This document shows positions 1 through 10,300 of a stretch of DNA of 64,000 nucleotides, in pieces. Source of the stretch: Harmonia axyridis (taxonomy: Eukaryota; Arthropoda; Insecta; Coleoptera; Coccinellidae); assembly GCF_914767665.1 (NCBI RefSeq), contig NC_059504.1, forward strand, positions 436,501 through 500,500, written 5' to 3'. The notes beneath the pieces are model-generated. The model did no database searches. It was not told the DNA's origin and saw nothing but the letters and a program-made list of their open reading frames with translations. A program made the position numbers and the translations under genes. Numbering within the stretch: the first letter of the stretch is position 1; every line of letters begins with the position of its first letter.

Positions 1-800
1 CATATCATTCACGAATGTTTTTACATGAGAAAATTGTGTGCAAAATGGTTGCCACGCGAATTCACAATTAATCAAAAGCAACAACGTGTTAATGATTCTG
101 AGCAGTGTTTGAAGCTGTTCAAGTGCAATAAACCTGAATTTTTGCGTCGATATGTGACAATAGATGAAACATGGCTCCATTATTTCACTCCAGAGTATAT
201 CGACAGTCAGCTGAGTGGACTGCACACGATGAACCGAATCCAAAGCGATGAAAAACACAAAAGTCAGCTGGCAAGGTTATGGCATCATTATTCTAGGATG
301 CGCAAGGTATAATATTCATTGATTACTTCCAAAAGAGCCAGATCATCAACAGCGATTATTATATAGCATTATGGGATCGTTTAAAGGGTGAAATCGTTAA
401 AAAACGGCCCCATTTGAAGAAAAAAAGGTGCTGTTCCATCAAGACAATGCGCCGTGTCATAAATCAATGAAAACAATGACAAAATTGCATGAATTGGGCT
501 TCGAATTGCTTCTGCATCCAGTGTATTCGCCAGATCTGGCTCCCAGCGACTTTTTCATGTTCTCAGACCTCAAAGGAATGCTCGCTGGAAAGAAATTTAG
601 CGCCAATGAAGAAGTAATCGCCGAAACTAAGGCCTATTTTGAAGCGAAAGACAAATAGTACTACAAAAATGGTATCGAAAAGTTGGGACATATAGAGGGA
701 GCTATAATCGCAGTATCGCCCTCGAAGGCAACTATGTTGGATAATAAAAGCGAATTTGCTTATACCACAGAAAGGTTCTAGGGCAATGAAATGAGTTTAT
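1..800 (+). mobile_element. mariner element relic, transposase core
   Basis: This is a degenerate mariner transposase cut off at its 5' side by the window edge. The region around 25-312 encodes MRKLCAKWLPREF and then VTIDETWLHYFTPE, which carries the first catalytic Asp. The region 428-658 encodes FHQDNAPCHKS (second Asp) and YSPDLAPSDFF (third Asp), the spacing expected of DD34D mariners. It continues into FSANEEVIAETKAYFEAKDK, interrupted by a stop near 656. Frameshifts between the blocks show it is dead. The C-terminal block closely matches the mariner copy at 33.9-34.5 kb, so both belong to one family. The 3' terminal repeat is not clearly recognisable. Confidence 0.85.
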
Positions 801-1122
801 GCTTCCTTTCTGGAAAATACATTGATAACATCTATATCTTACTGATTTGAAGAGAGCCCCAATCTCTAATGAAGTATAATGAAACACACTCAAATCTGCA
901 ATTCATGAGCCGAATTCCCTGTAATTAGCAATTAAATCAATAAAGAATTCAAGCAGAATATCTGCCCTAAATTGAGGCCAAAAACTCGTCATTCATACGC
1001 CAATTGCATCCTTGGATATACCAATATACAGTCCTGTGGTATCCAAGGGCTCAATTGACACATGCAAAGCTCCAGGGTTTACGTCAATGCTTCTCTTACT
1101 TTTTTCACTCAAACAGTGGAAT

Positions 1123-1425
1123 TTATTCAAGTATTACTGAAGGAGCTGACTCGCAGTCGCTGAAATTCGTTATAAAATTCTTCAGTCTACTTCGTCTCCC
1201 ATAAAGCAAGCATTTGACAAGGTCAGTATCCGTATAAATATGCACGTAAAATCTCCAGTCAGTTATATCCTGCAATTCCATCTCAAACTTGAAATCCTCA
1301 TACGTTTTACTACCCTTTCCAGGAATCCTCGACGGATGCATTAAAATCCAGAAACAACAAAATCCGACCAAAACTTTCCTCATCATTCGATTTCCCAGCT
1401 CGATATTTCCATAGCGTCGAGGCAT
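1123..1425 (-). CDS. unclassified ORF with secretion-like N-terminus
   Basis: I do not recognise this 100-codon ORF. An internal Met starts MRKVLVGFCCFWILMHPS, a hydrophobic stretch that could be a signal peptide. It is followed by a mostly polar segment rich in Asp, Lys and Tyr, and by YGRRSR, which resembles an amidation or dibasic cleavage site. The segment also contains GTAATA near its 3' end, a weak possible splice donor, so it could be one exon of a larger gene running left out of the window. No homologue is recognised and there is no supporting second exon. It may be fortuitous. Confidence 0.25.
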   Translation of the reverse strand: MPRRYGNIELGNRMMRKVLVGFCCFWILMHPSRIPGKGSKTYEDFKFEMELQDITDWRFYVHIYTDTDLVKCLLYGRRSRLKNFITNFSDCESAPSVILE

Positions 1426-1932
1426 CTGTCAACTCTCATTTACATTTTCAATTCCTTGGCCAATTAAAGTTGAAAGGGAACCGTTTGATTCCAAAGGCTT
1501 TGCTCTCCTCCATCTGAGAGAGCGTGAATCGAGTCGAATTAATAGAAGCACCCTCAGGATGTACACCTCGATTGTGTTTAAAGATGTTTTAAATCCAGTC
1601 AGTCAGACTGGGACGTCATCCGAAACCCGGTTCATGATTGGGGGAATCGATAAGCTAATAAACTCGATTCTATAATTGAAAATGGTAATCGGTTTAGAGA
1701 GAGGGGAAATTAGGAAATCAAGCGAGTTGCGAGTTGATTTCTGATGTTTTCGCGATTCCGTCTTCGATATCATTAATGTGATTACTGTTTTTGAGCGCTC
1801 GTTCCCCGAACATTGGGGCACGATCTCACCCCCTGCTTTTTGATTCCACATAAATTAATTTCATGTTGAATGAAAAGGCAAGAGTCAACTTCTACTTCTC
1901 ATACAAACTGGTATTTCGTTAGTCGAACTATA
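1426..1932. other. no gene recognised
   Basis: This stretch separates the unclassified ORF from the left terminal repeat of the first rosa-like element. No coding signal or repeat was recognised. Confidence 0.5.
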
Positions 1933-1956
1933 GGGTGTTTTTTTTTTCGAGGTATA

Positions 1957-3674
1957 CTCATACTCATACTCATACTCATACTCATTTATTTCCCTCAAAA
2001 CTTTACAGGGTAGGTCAATAAAATATAAGACAATGTATACCTACAAATGTCCTGAACATTAGTACACACATCAATAACATTTAGACACATATATCATAAA
2101 TACAATAAATATAAATAATAATAAATAAATAAATATAATACATATATCAAATTGACTGGTGAATATAATGACTAGAACTGATGGTTCATGAATTCTTCTA
2201 TGGAATAGAAGACATTTTCAATAAGCAAATTTTTCACAAGCCTCTTAAAGGTCGCTCCACGAAGTGATGTCATGTGATCGGGAAGTTTATTATACATCTT
2301 AACACCATTGAAGATGTACGTGTTTTGAGTTCTATTAATGCGGTGGCTGGGAATCACAATTTTATTTCTGGATCGCGTAAGGTGGTCATGTACATTTGAG
2401 TGTTTTGGGAGTTCTTTCTTTCCATGAACGTAGAGGAGACACTCGAGCATGTAGCAGCATGGGACGGTAAGTACTTTGTACTTTTTGAACAGCGATCTGC
2501 AACTTGTCATTTGATTAACTCCGGCTATCAATCTTATCGCTTTCTTCTGTTTCAGAAAGACCCTGAGTGCATCCGACGACGCACCCCAGAGGATAATACC
2601 ATAGGTCATTCGTCCATGGAACTGAGCGTGATAGGTGAGGAGTGCTTCGTTTTCTGTGAGCATATTTTTTATTTGTCTTATGGCGAATAATGATGTGGAA
2701 AGCCTTTTACACAATTCAGTAACATGCTCAGTCCAAGTCAAATTTCCACTGATGCACATCCCGAGCAAAGAAATACTCTCTTTATTGTGGCGTTTGGTTG
2801 ATATTACTAGCCTTTGTGTTTTCTCAGGATTCACCTTCAAACTATTTCCATTGAACCATTCAACGGCTTCCTGAACAGATTTTTCAGCTTTTTGCTGGAG
2901 TTTTCTATCATTTTGTGCTCTATTCAAAAAAGATGTATCATCCGCGAAAATGATCCTCTCATCCGCGGCAACGTTATATACCATATCGTCTATATATATT
3001 AAAAACAATATCGGACCCAATATAGATCCCTGGGGCACACCAGTAGCAACGCATCTCTTGGAAGATTTCTTTCCGCCAATATCTACTATCTGGTTTCTAT
3101 TTAACAGATATGACCGAAAGAGTTCGTATGCTGGGCCTCTGATCCCGATATACTCCAGTTTGGATAGAAGTTTTACATGGTTGACGCAATCAAAAGCCTT
3201 CGTCAAGTCCATACATGTTAGTATTGCCTCCTCTGAATCGTCCAACGATTGCAAGACGAATTCAGTTATCTGCACCAGAGCAGATGTAGTAGACCTACTC
3301 CCCCTGAATCCATGCTGATGATCACTCAGCAACGAATTATTCTCCAAGAATGAGACCAATCTTGATTTTATGAGGGACTCAAATATCTTTGACATTGCTG
3401 GTAATACTGATATTGGTCTATAATTGTGGCACAGTTCTTGGTCTCCTTTTTTATAAATTGGTATGACTCTTGCCAACTTCATCTCATCTGGAAAATAACC
3501 CTCTTGAAAGCAGGAATTTATGAGTTCAGATAAAGGATCTGCTAGATAGTCTATCACCTCTTTCAGTATATTTACTGAGAAACCGTATATATCTCTTGAT
3601 GTTTTCTTCTTCATTTCGGACACGGCTCTTTTGACCTCCTGTGGTGTAGTCGGAGTTAGAAAAAATGACTTTAT
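1957..3674 (-). mobile_element. 5'-truncated non-LTR retrotransposon nested in copy A
   Basis: Read on the minus strand, the element ends in AATAAATGAGTATGAGTATG, a (GAGTAT)n microsatellite tail typical of some non-LTR retrotransposons. It begins inside its reverse-transcriptase ORF at the other junction, so it is 5' truncated. It interrupts the rosa-like element immediately after its left terminal repeat. TATA is present at both junctions and may be a short target-site duplication. Multiple AATAAA-like signals lie between the stop codon and the tail. Confidence 0.85.
2172..3672 (-). CDS. reverse transcriptase of non-LTR retrotransposon (C-terminal part of ORF2)
   Basis: This is one uninterrupted frame of about 500 codons, open to the 5' junction, so the N-terminal endonuclease part is missing. 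Motifs appear in the order expected for non-LTR RT: ARVIPIYKKGD, NYRPISVLPAMSKIFE, QHGFRGSRST, MDLTKAFDCVNH, TGVPQGSILGPILFLIYIDD and the catalytic FADDT. The thumb/C-terminal region follows (NPEKTQ). The style resembles Jockey/CR1-group elements; the clade is not settled. Intact RT motifs and the lack of stops suggest a recent insertion, in contrast to the broken host element. Confidence 0.85.
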
Positions 3675-3766
3675 TATATAACTTTAAGTTGGCATTACTG
3701 TTCAAGATGGCGACCGATTTAACAGCTGTCAAGTGATTTATTCTTAGTTTAGCTTGGCAATTCATC

Positions 3767-4489
3767 ATGAATAGACTCACACCTGAACAACGCATGCAAA
3801 TAGTGCAATTTCATTTCGAAAATAATGGTTCTGTGCGGAATACGTACCGCGCACTACGTCCATTTCATTTTGTTTAGCGATGAAGCGCACTTCTGGTTGA
3901 ATGGCTACGTCAACAAACAAAACTGCCGCATTTGGAGTGAAGCTAATCCTCAAGTGTATGTCGAAACACCGTTACATCCAGAAAAACTGACTGTTTGGGG
4001 CGCTTTATGGGCTGGTGGAATCATCGGTCCGTACTTCTTCAAAAACGATGATGGCCAGAACGTTGCAGTCAATGGTGATCGGTATAGAACCATGATTACT
4101 AACTTTTTCATTCCTGAATTGAACAACCATGATGTTTAGGAGCTGTGGTTTCAACAAGATGGCGCAACATGTCACACAGCTCGTGCCACAATCGATTTAT
4201 TGAAAGATACGTTTGGTGACCGCCTAATTTCACGTTTTAGACCTGTGAATTGGCCTCTAAGGTCTTATGATTTAACAGCGCTAGACTACTTTCTGTGGGG
4301 CTATGTAAAGCATTGGTCTATGCGGATAAGCCACAAACCCTTGACCATTTGGAAGACAACATTCGCCGTGTTATTGCCGATATACGGCCACAAATGTTGG
4401 AAAAAGTCATCGAAAATTGGACGTCCAGATTGGACTTCATCCGAGCCAGCCGTGGCGGTCATATGCCAGAAATCATATTTAAAATGTAA
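3767..4489 (+). pseudogene. rosa-like transposase, internally deleted and frameshifted
   Basis: The start at 3767 gives MNRLTPEQRMQIVQFHFENN, the N-terminal helix-turn-helix region. It runs to RALRPF and then hits a stop where an internal deletion changes frame. The catalytic C-terminal part resumes one frame over with FSDEAHFWLNGYVNKQNCRI, then PLHPEKLTVWGALWAGGI, QQDGATCHT and EIIFKM at the end. A further in-frame TAG interrupts after NNHDV (about 4137). The element cannot make a functional transposase. Confidence 0.85.
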
Positions 4490-4592
4490 TGCCACAAGAT
4501 TATCTTGTGGATAAATAAAATTCATGTCAATCGAATAATCCATCGTTGTTTTATTGCAATTTAAAGTTCTATAGCTCTAAAAAAACACCCTT

Positions 4593-7341
4593 TATATACT
4601 TGTGCCCAGAACTGTTTAAAAAGAAACCTCAAATGGATGCGTATTTGCATCACTGAATAAGCCAAATTAGTAACAACAAAAATTCCAAAAATGGTTGAAA
4701 AAAATCCGCTGATTGAGTTGGAGACACAATAATAATTAATCTTCTGAATTATACCCTAATTTCTCAGCCAAACATTTTTTTCCTTATGTACCTGGATATT
4801 TTGCACAACTTTTCAATCTCGTGCTCACGCCATATTTAACAAACGTAAATATTGACCGTCCATGCGCCCCGCTTTACATAATTGTTCCCAAACAACATAA
4901 AGTCGGGAAAATTCAATAAGAGTTGATTTTATTCATCGCCCCAAAGTTACGAAAGAATGTCGCCGACGAAAAATACTTTCCTGAAAAAACAAACATGTTT
5001 ACACAGTCCTAATGAAATTGCTGGGAGTCTGCTGCGCTCAAGGTACATACGATAGCATTCCTTACAGCTTTCAACAGGTAATTTCTTTTGAAGACTCAAA
5101 GCGTGAAACGAGAGGTGCTTTGATCTTTTCGATGACTAAACGTAATGATAATTGAGTCGAATTTTCGACTCTGACACTCAATTGAGATGAATTGCGAATG
5201 GCTGCAATAAAAAATTCAGAGATTTCCATCGGATAGTTTATCGTTTTTCTAACAGTCAAATTTCAACTTTTTTTGGAGAGTTTGAAAATTTCAGTTGAGC
5301 CACAAAAACTTTTTTGACCGACTAAAACATGCTTTTTTTCCAGAAACAACTTTCGAACGATTACAGGATTCATTCCACCACAAGCTTTTCCAGATTCTAA
5401 TTCAATTTTCGAGGATCACCTGCTCGAATAATTCTAGATCCCTCTTCTATTACATAGTTGACTTCGATTGTACTCAATCAATCTCATCTACCCAATCAGA
5501 GATGTTTTTGTCGTCTTCCACATCATTTGTACCCATCTTCCAATTTTGTTTGTATCTAGCCTGGGACAGATTGCATTTGTCGAGTTATAAATCAACGTCG
5601 AGACGCTTTACAGATGTCTCAGAGGCTACTAGAATTTCCAGCCCCCCATCAATCAGTGGAAAATAAAAAAATATCCTATTAGAACTCAGAATTTTGTATC
5701 ATTACTTTTTTCTATTCACGATTACATATTACAAAATTCACAGAAAGAGAATTAGGATCTATTCATTATTCGTTCATTAATAATCAACGTATCCTTGAAA
5801 ATTCACTTTAAAAATATGATAAACCCGAAAAACAAAAAAAAAGCAAAATATTACGACTAATAAATGGTTGCAAATGATTACAACCAATTTCAGACGACAA
5901 TAATTATTACGAGATTAAGCAATTTGTTGAATGAATTTTGTGTGCACTTACCTCGTGAGTTAAAAGAGATGGTGTCTGTGAATTCACCCCCTAATCTGGT
6001 GGCAGAAGGTGGTTAGGTGTATAGGTCAAAGGGATGATTAACCTTTTCTGCACCGGCTTCGTGGTTATCACTTTATTCCAGTATCACACAGTTCACTCGA
6101 AATTGCTTAATCAGTTTTTAACAGAAGAACAGGAATTGAAATATATAAAGATGATAGATGAATTTTTAAGTAAGCAATGAACTTAAGTTTGATAACTTTT
6201 CGAATAGATGAGCACAGTTCGATACTTGAGAAAATTATTAATTAATGGCCATAGAGTAAGTACATACTTGTTCTATGTTAATGGCGATGTTTGTTTACCG
6301 ACCGGGTTCATTCCGCGGCCGCAGGTGGCGCCAACAAACAACAAATTTTCTCCAGGAGCTACAGGGTACATTCACGACGTAACAATTACGTATTACAAAA
6401 TTCATAGAGAGAGAATTAGGATCTATTCATAATTCGTTCATTAATAATCAACGTATTCTTGAAAATTCACTTCAAGGATATGAGAGACCCGAAAATCAAA
6501 AAAAAAATCGCAATATAACGACTAACATAAAAATATGACAGAATTACACGAGCCTGCAGTCAATTACAGAAAAGTGCTACCATCTAAACCATTAAATTTC
6601 AAATTATGGATATAACCATTATATCGAGAATTTTTCATACAATGATATAACCATTCTTTTCGTTATGAATCTGAAACTTTCGGCCATTTTCGTAAATCGA
6701 AATTTCACAATTTCGAGAACGTGTTTCTTTCTAGCCATTTAACTCAAACCCTCCCTGAGGAAGGTCTTAACCCTAATTTCGATGTAGAAAACTTCTTGTC
6801 AGTGGCATATTTCGGTAAGAAAGTTTCAAGTAGTGAAACTTGGCACTCCCAAAGTGAGGATGTAGGCGTTCCAACTATTTGAACGGAAAACTGTTTCTCT
6901 CGACTTCAGTGGGGTACAAAACTTTTGTTGAATGAACATTCGCTACTAAACCAGTATAACAACCTTTTTTTGTTCAAGATACAAAGATCAGGTATAGAAA
7001 AAACATCGTACTTACCTGTATTTTATCTTATTTGCACTAGGAACTCTGCGATCTACTTTTCTTCAAGTCCTTATGACAAAGCTATAGGAGCAGATAACAG
7101 GAACTTGAAGAGATAAATTTTTTTTTCATATTTCTTTGAATATTCATCTAACCCAAGTATCAAATCAGAAATAAAAAAAAACGAATATAAATTTTACGAA
7201 ATTCTATTTAATATTTATTAGAACAAAAATTCAAGAGATTACAATATATCAAATATGTCATCTTATCAGTACAAAAGTAGGGACATATTTCGAATAAATC
7301 GTGAACATCTCGAGAGAATTAAATATACTGTTTTATATGAG
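4593..7341. repeat. intergenic; two diverged direct repeats at 5716-5860 and 6384-6530
   Basis: No convincing gene is seen between the rosa-like element and the 3' end of Psmd1. Two direct copies of about 145 bp share GAATTAGGATCTATTCAT and the following CGTTCATTAATAATCAACGT, starting near 5716 and 6384, about 670 bp apart. They could be ends of a decayed element or a local duplication. ORFs here are short and show no recognisable domain. Confidence 0.6.
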
Positions 7342-10300
7342 TTAGTTTTCAATCCATTCGAATGGCTCTGGTGGATCAGGCTCTTTGTCATCATCAGGTT
7401 TGGGCCCACAAGCTGAAATAAATCATGTAAAATGAATGCGAGTCCAAGCTTTATTTTGCGTTTTATCTGGAGTTCCTCAGGGTTCCCATTTAGGGCCGAT
7501 ATATTTCTGTTTTCATAGATAATTCTAGCATGAATGTTTTTTTTTTTGTAGGTTATTCAAGAATATTCAAATCTAGAAGGAATTTTTCACTTACCAACAA
7601 CTGGCTCTACCAACTCCTCATCGTCAGGCCTCAAACTACGGACCATGATAATTCCACCAATAGAAACATCTTTCAGGGGCACATATGGACTACCCTCGTT
7701 CAAACTTATCACCTTGAGTTGTTGCCTCATAGCTCTGGCAGGATTGCTCAAAATCTCGAAACTAGGTTCGGTCTCTTTCTTTTTCTCCTCTTTCTCTTCC
7801 TTCTTCTCCGCTTTTTCTGGACATCTCTTATCGTCGCACGTCTTCTCTTCTTCCGTCTTCTTTGCGTCGGTTTTCTTATCACTTTCTTTCTTGGACTCCG
7901 TCTTAGACGACTCTCCCTTCTTGTCGTCCTTCTCTTCATCCTTAAGAAAGAAAAATTGAAGATAGCATACAAGAGATCAATAAGAGTAAATTCACTCACC
8001 ACTTCCATCTTCTCATCCTTGTCTTTCTTGTCGTGTCCTCTTCGTTTTTGTCTGGCGGCTATGCTCAAAACTGCTGTTGTGACCTTTTCCCTTTCCTCTC
8101 TCTTCTTTTCTTCCAACGCAGCTGGATAGGCGTACGTGCTGGGTTTGGCGTTTGAGCGGAGTTCCAGTTTGGGCATCTGTAAAGAACAAAAATCATTAAG
8201 ATGGAGTTCAGACTTGGCTGTAAGCAACTACTCACTTTAAGTTGGGCGTTAAGGGCGACAACGCAGGTGGGCGTGAACGCAAGAGCTAAACAGTGGGACA
8301 GAGGGAACCAGTACCAATATTGCGTGAAGACCAGGGTACCAACAACGGCCAACATGTTGGTGTGGCCAGTCCTGGACTGGAGTGAAAGTGTTACGTTTCT
8401 ACCTCCAGCATCGATTATACCTTGTGCCAGAATGGCACCGAATTTGGCCATCACATCCTCGTGCTTGTTGGAGATAACCTTGGCGTAGGTCTTCCTGAAG
8501 AACGATACCTTGGGGCAGGTCTGCTCCGTCTGCTGGATCAGGATCATGGCGGAGGCGATCAGAGCTCCCTGTCTGACGAAGTTGACGGAGTCGAAGATCA
8601 TCATCGGCTCCAGGAGGGCTATGGCCTCTCTGAGACCGGTACCGGCGCACGCGATACCCAGGGCCATAGCGGCTCCGTAGCGCACGTGGGGGTTGTAGCT
8701 CTCGGCCAACAGCGAGACCACGCTTGGGCATTGCTCTGGTGTTCTGGAAAAGGAAGAGATGGACGGTTGAATATTTATGAAACCAGCATCCATATGGAAG
8801 TGTCATCTGATAATCAGCAAAAGTTCGATATAAACACCATAAAAATCCTTCGTCAAGACCTATTACATCTTTAAATAAATAAATCTTTGAATAAACCGTA
8901 ACTGAATGAAACCAATACTAAGTGATAATCTAATATAAGGATGAAAGTTTCCTCCTTTACATCATGTAATATGCATCTAAAGGGTGTTTTTTTAGAGCTA
9001 TAGAACTTTAAATTGCAATAAAACAACGATGGATTATTCGATTGACATGAATTTTATTTATCCGCAAGATAATCTTGTGGCATTACATTTTAAATATGAT
9101 TTCTGGCATATGAGCGCCACGGCTGGCTCGGATGTAGTCCAATCTGGACATCCAATTTTCGTCGATGACTTTTTCCAACATTTGTGGCCGTATATCGGCA
9201 ATAACACGGCGAATGTTGTCTTCCAAATGGTCAAGGGTTTGTGGCTTATTCGCATAGACCAATGACCTCACATAGTCCCTGAGAAAGTAGTCTAGCGGTG
9301 TTATCACAAGATCTTAGAGGCCAGTTCACAGGTCCAAAACGTGAAATTAGGCAGTCACCAAGCTTGTCTTTCAATAAATCGATTGTGGCACGAGCTGTGT
9401 GACATGTTGCGCCGTCTTGTTGGAACCACAGCTCCTGGACATCATGGTTGTTCAATTCAGGAATGAAAAAGTTAGTAATCATGACTCTATACAGATCACC
9501 ATTGACTGTAACGTTCTGGCCATCATCGTTTTTGAAGAAGTACGGATCAATGATTCCATCAGCCCATAAAGCGCACCAAACAGTCAGTTTTTCTGGATGT
9601 AACGGTGTTTCGACAAACACTTGAGGATTAGCTCCACTCCAAATGTTTTGTTTTGTTTGTTGACGTAGCCATTCAACCAGAAGTGCGCTGAACAAAATAA
9701 AATGGACGTAGTGCGCGATACGTATTCCGCACAGAACCATTATTTTCGAAATAAAATTGCACTATTTGCAAGCGTTGTTCAGGCGTGAGTCTATCATGAT
9801 GAATTGCCAAACCAAACTGAGAATAAATAATTTGACAGCTGTTAAATCGGTCGCCATCTTAAATAGTAATGCCAACTTAAAGTTATATACCTCGAAAAAA
9901 ACACCCTATATATTCATCATACTGCTTCAAAAAAGATGTATTGCCTATGATAGAGAAAGATTTGAGGCTGCAGAAATGTAGAAGTCACGAAAAATGTGTA
10001 CAACATCATTAACATAGAAGAAGACCTCCTGAAAGTAATCCCCGCCACGAAAAAACCCTCTTATGGAAAACAACAAACCGACATTCGACTAAAACCCCGA
10101 ACGCCACACAAGCAAAGTATCCAAACCAACATACAGCGGCTTCCAGTTTACGAGCAGAGTTGCCGATTGCGGTAGCTCGAATCGTCCCAGTCGAAATCCT
10201 TCTTCCACGGTTAAATACCGGCTTGCATATCATATTCCACGGGCATCCGACGTAGTAATTAAATTTACTACACAATGCGGGATTAAGGAGGTTTCCCACG

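Larger units (their letters stand above)
1933..4592 (+). mobile_element. rosa-like Tc1/mariner element, copy A, split by a retrotransposon
   Basis: The terminal repeats are GGGTGTTTTTTT-type at 1933 and the inverted match ending CACCCTT at 4592. TA flanks both sides (1931-1932 and 4593-4594), as expected for TA-targeting elements. The left end (GAGGTATA) is separated from the remainder (TATAACTTTAAGTTGG, from about 3675) by a nested non-LTR retrotransposon. Without that insert the element is about 0.94 kb, matching copies at 8980-9906 and 60756-61692. It encodes a broken transposase at 3767-4489. The spacing between the second catalytic Asp (QQDGATCH) and the third (ALDYF) is 41 residues, which fits the DD41D (rosa/VS) group. 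The family name is inferred from this spacing alone. Confidence 0.85.

Noticed and set aside
5295..5666. 123-codon ORF in the spacer near 5.3 kb
   Set aside because: It is Ser/Phe-rich low-complexity sequence without a domain or splice context; taken as chance.
7530..8129. Long plus-strand ORFs over the Psmd1 3' exons
   Set aside because: They are antisense shadows of the KEKE-rich and C-terminal exons, where the lysine/glutamate codons read as Phe/Leu/Ser on the other strand.
8422..8874. 150-codon plus-strand ORF over Psmd1 exon 11
   Set aside because: It is a mirror frame of the conserved proteasome-repeat exon; the minus-strand frame matches Rpn2 and has proper splice sites.
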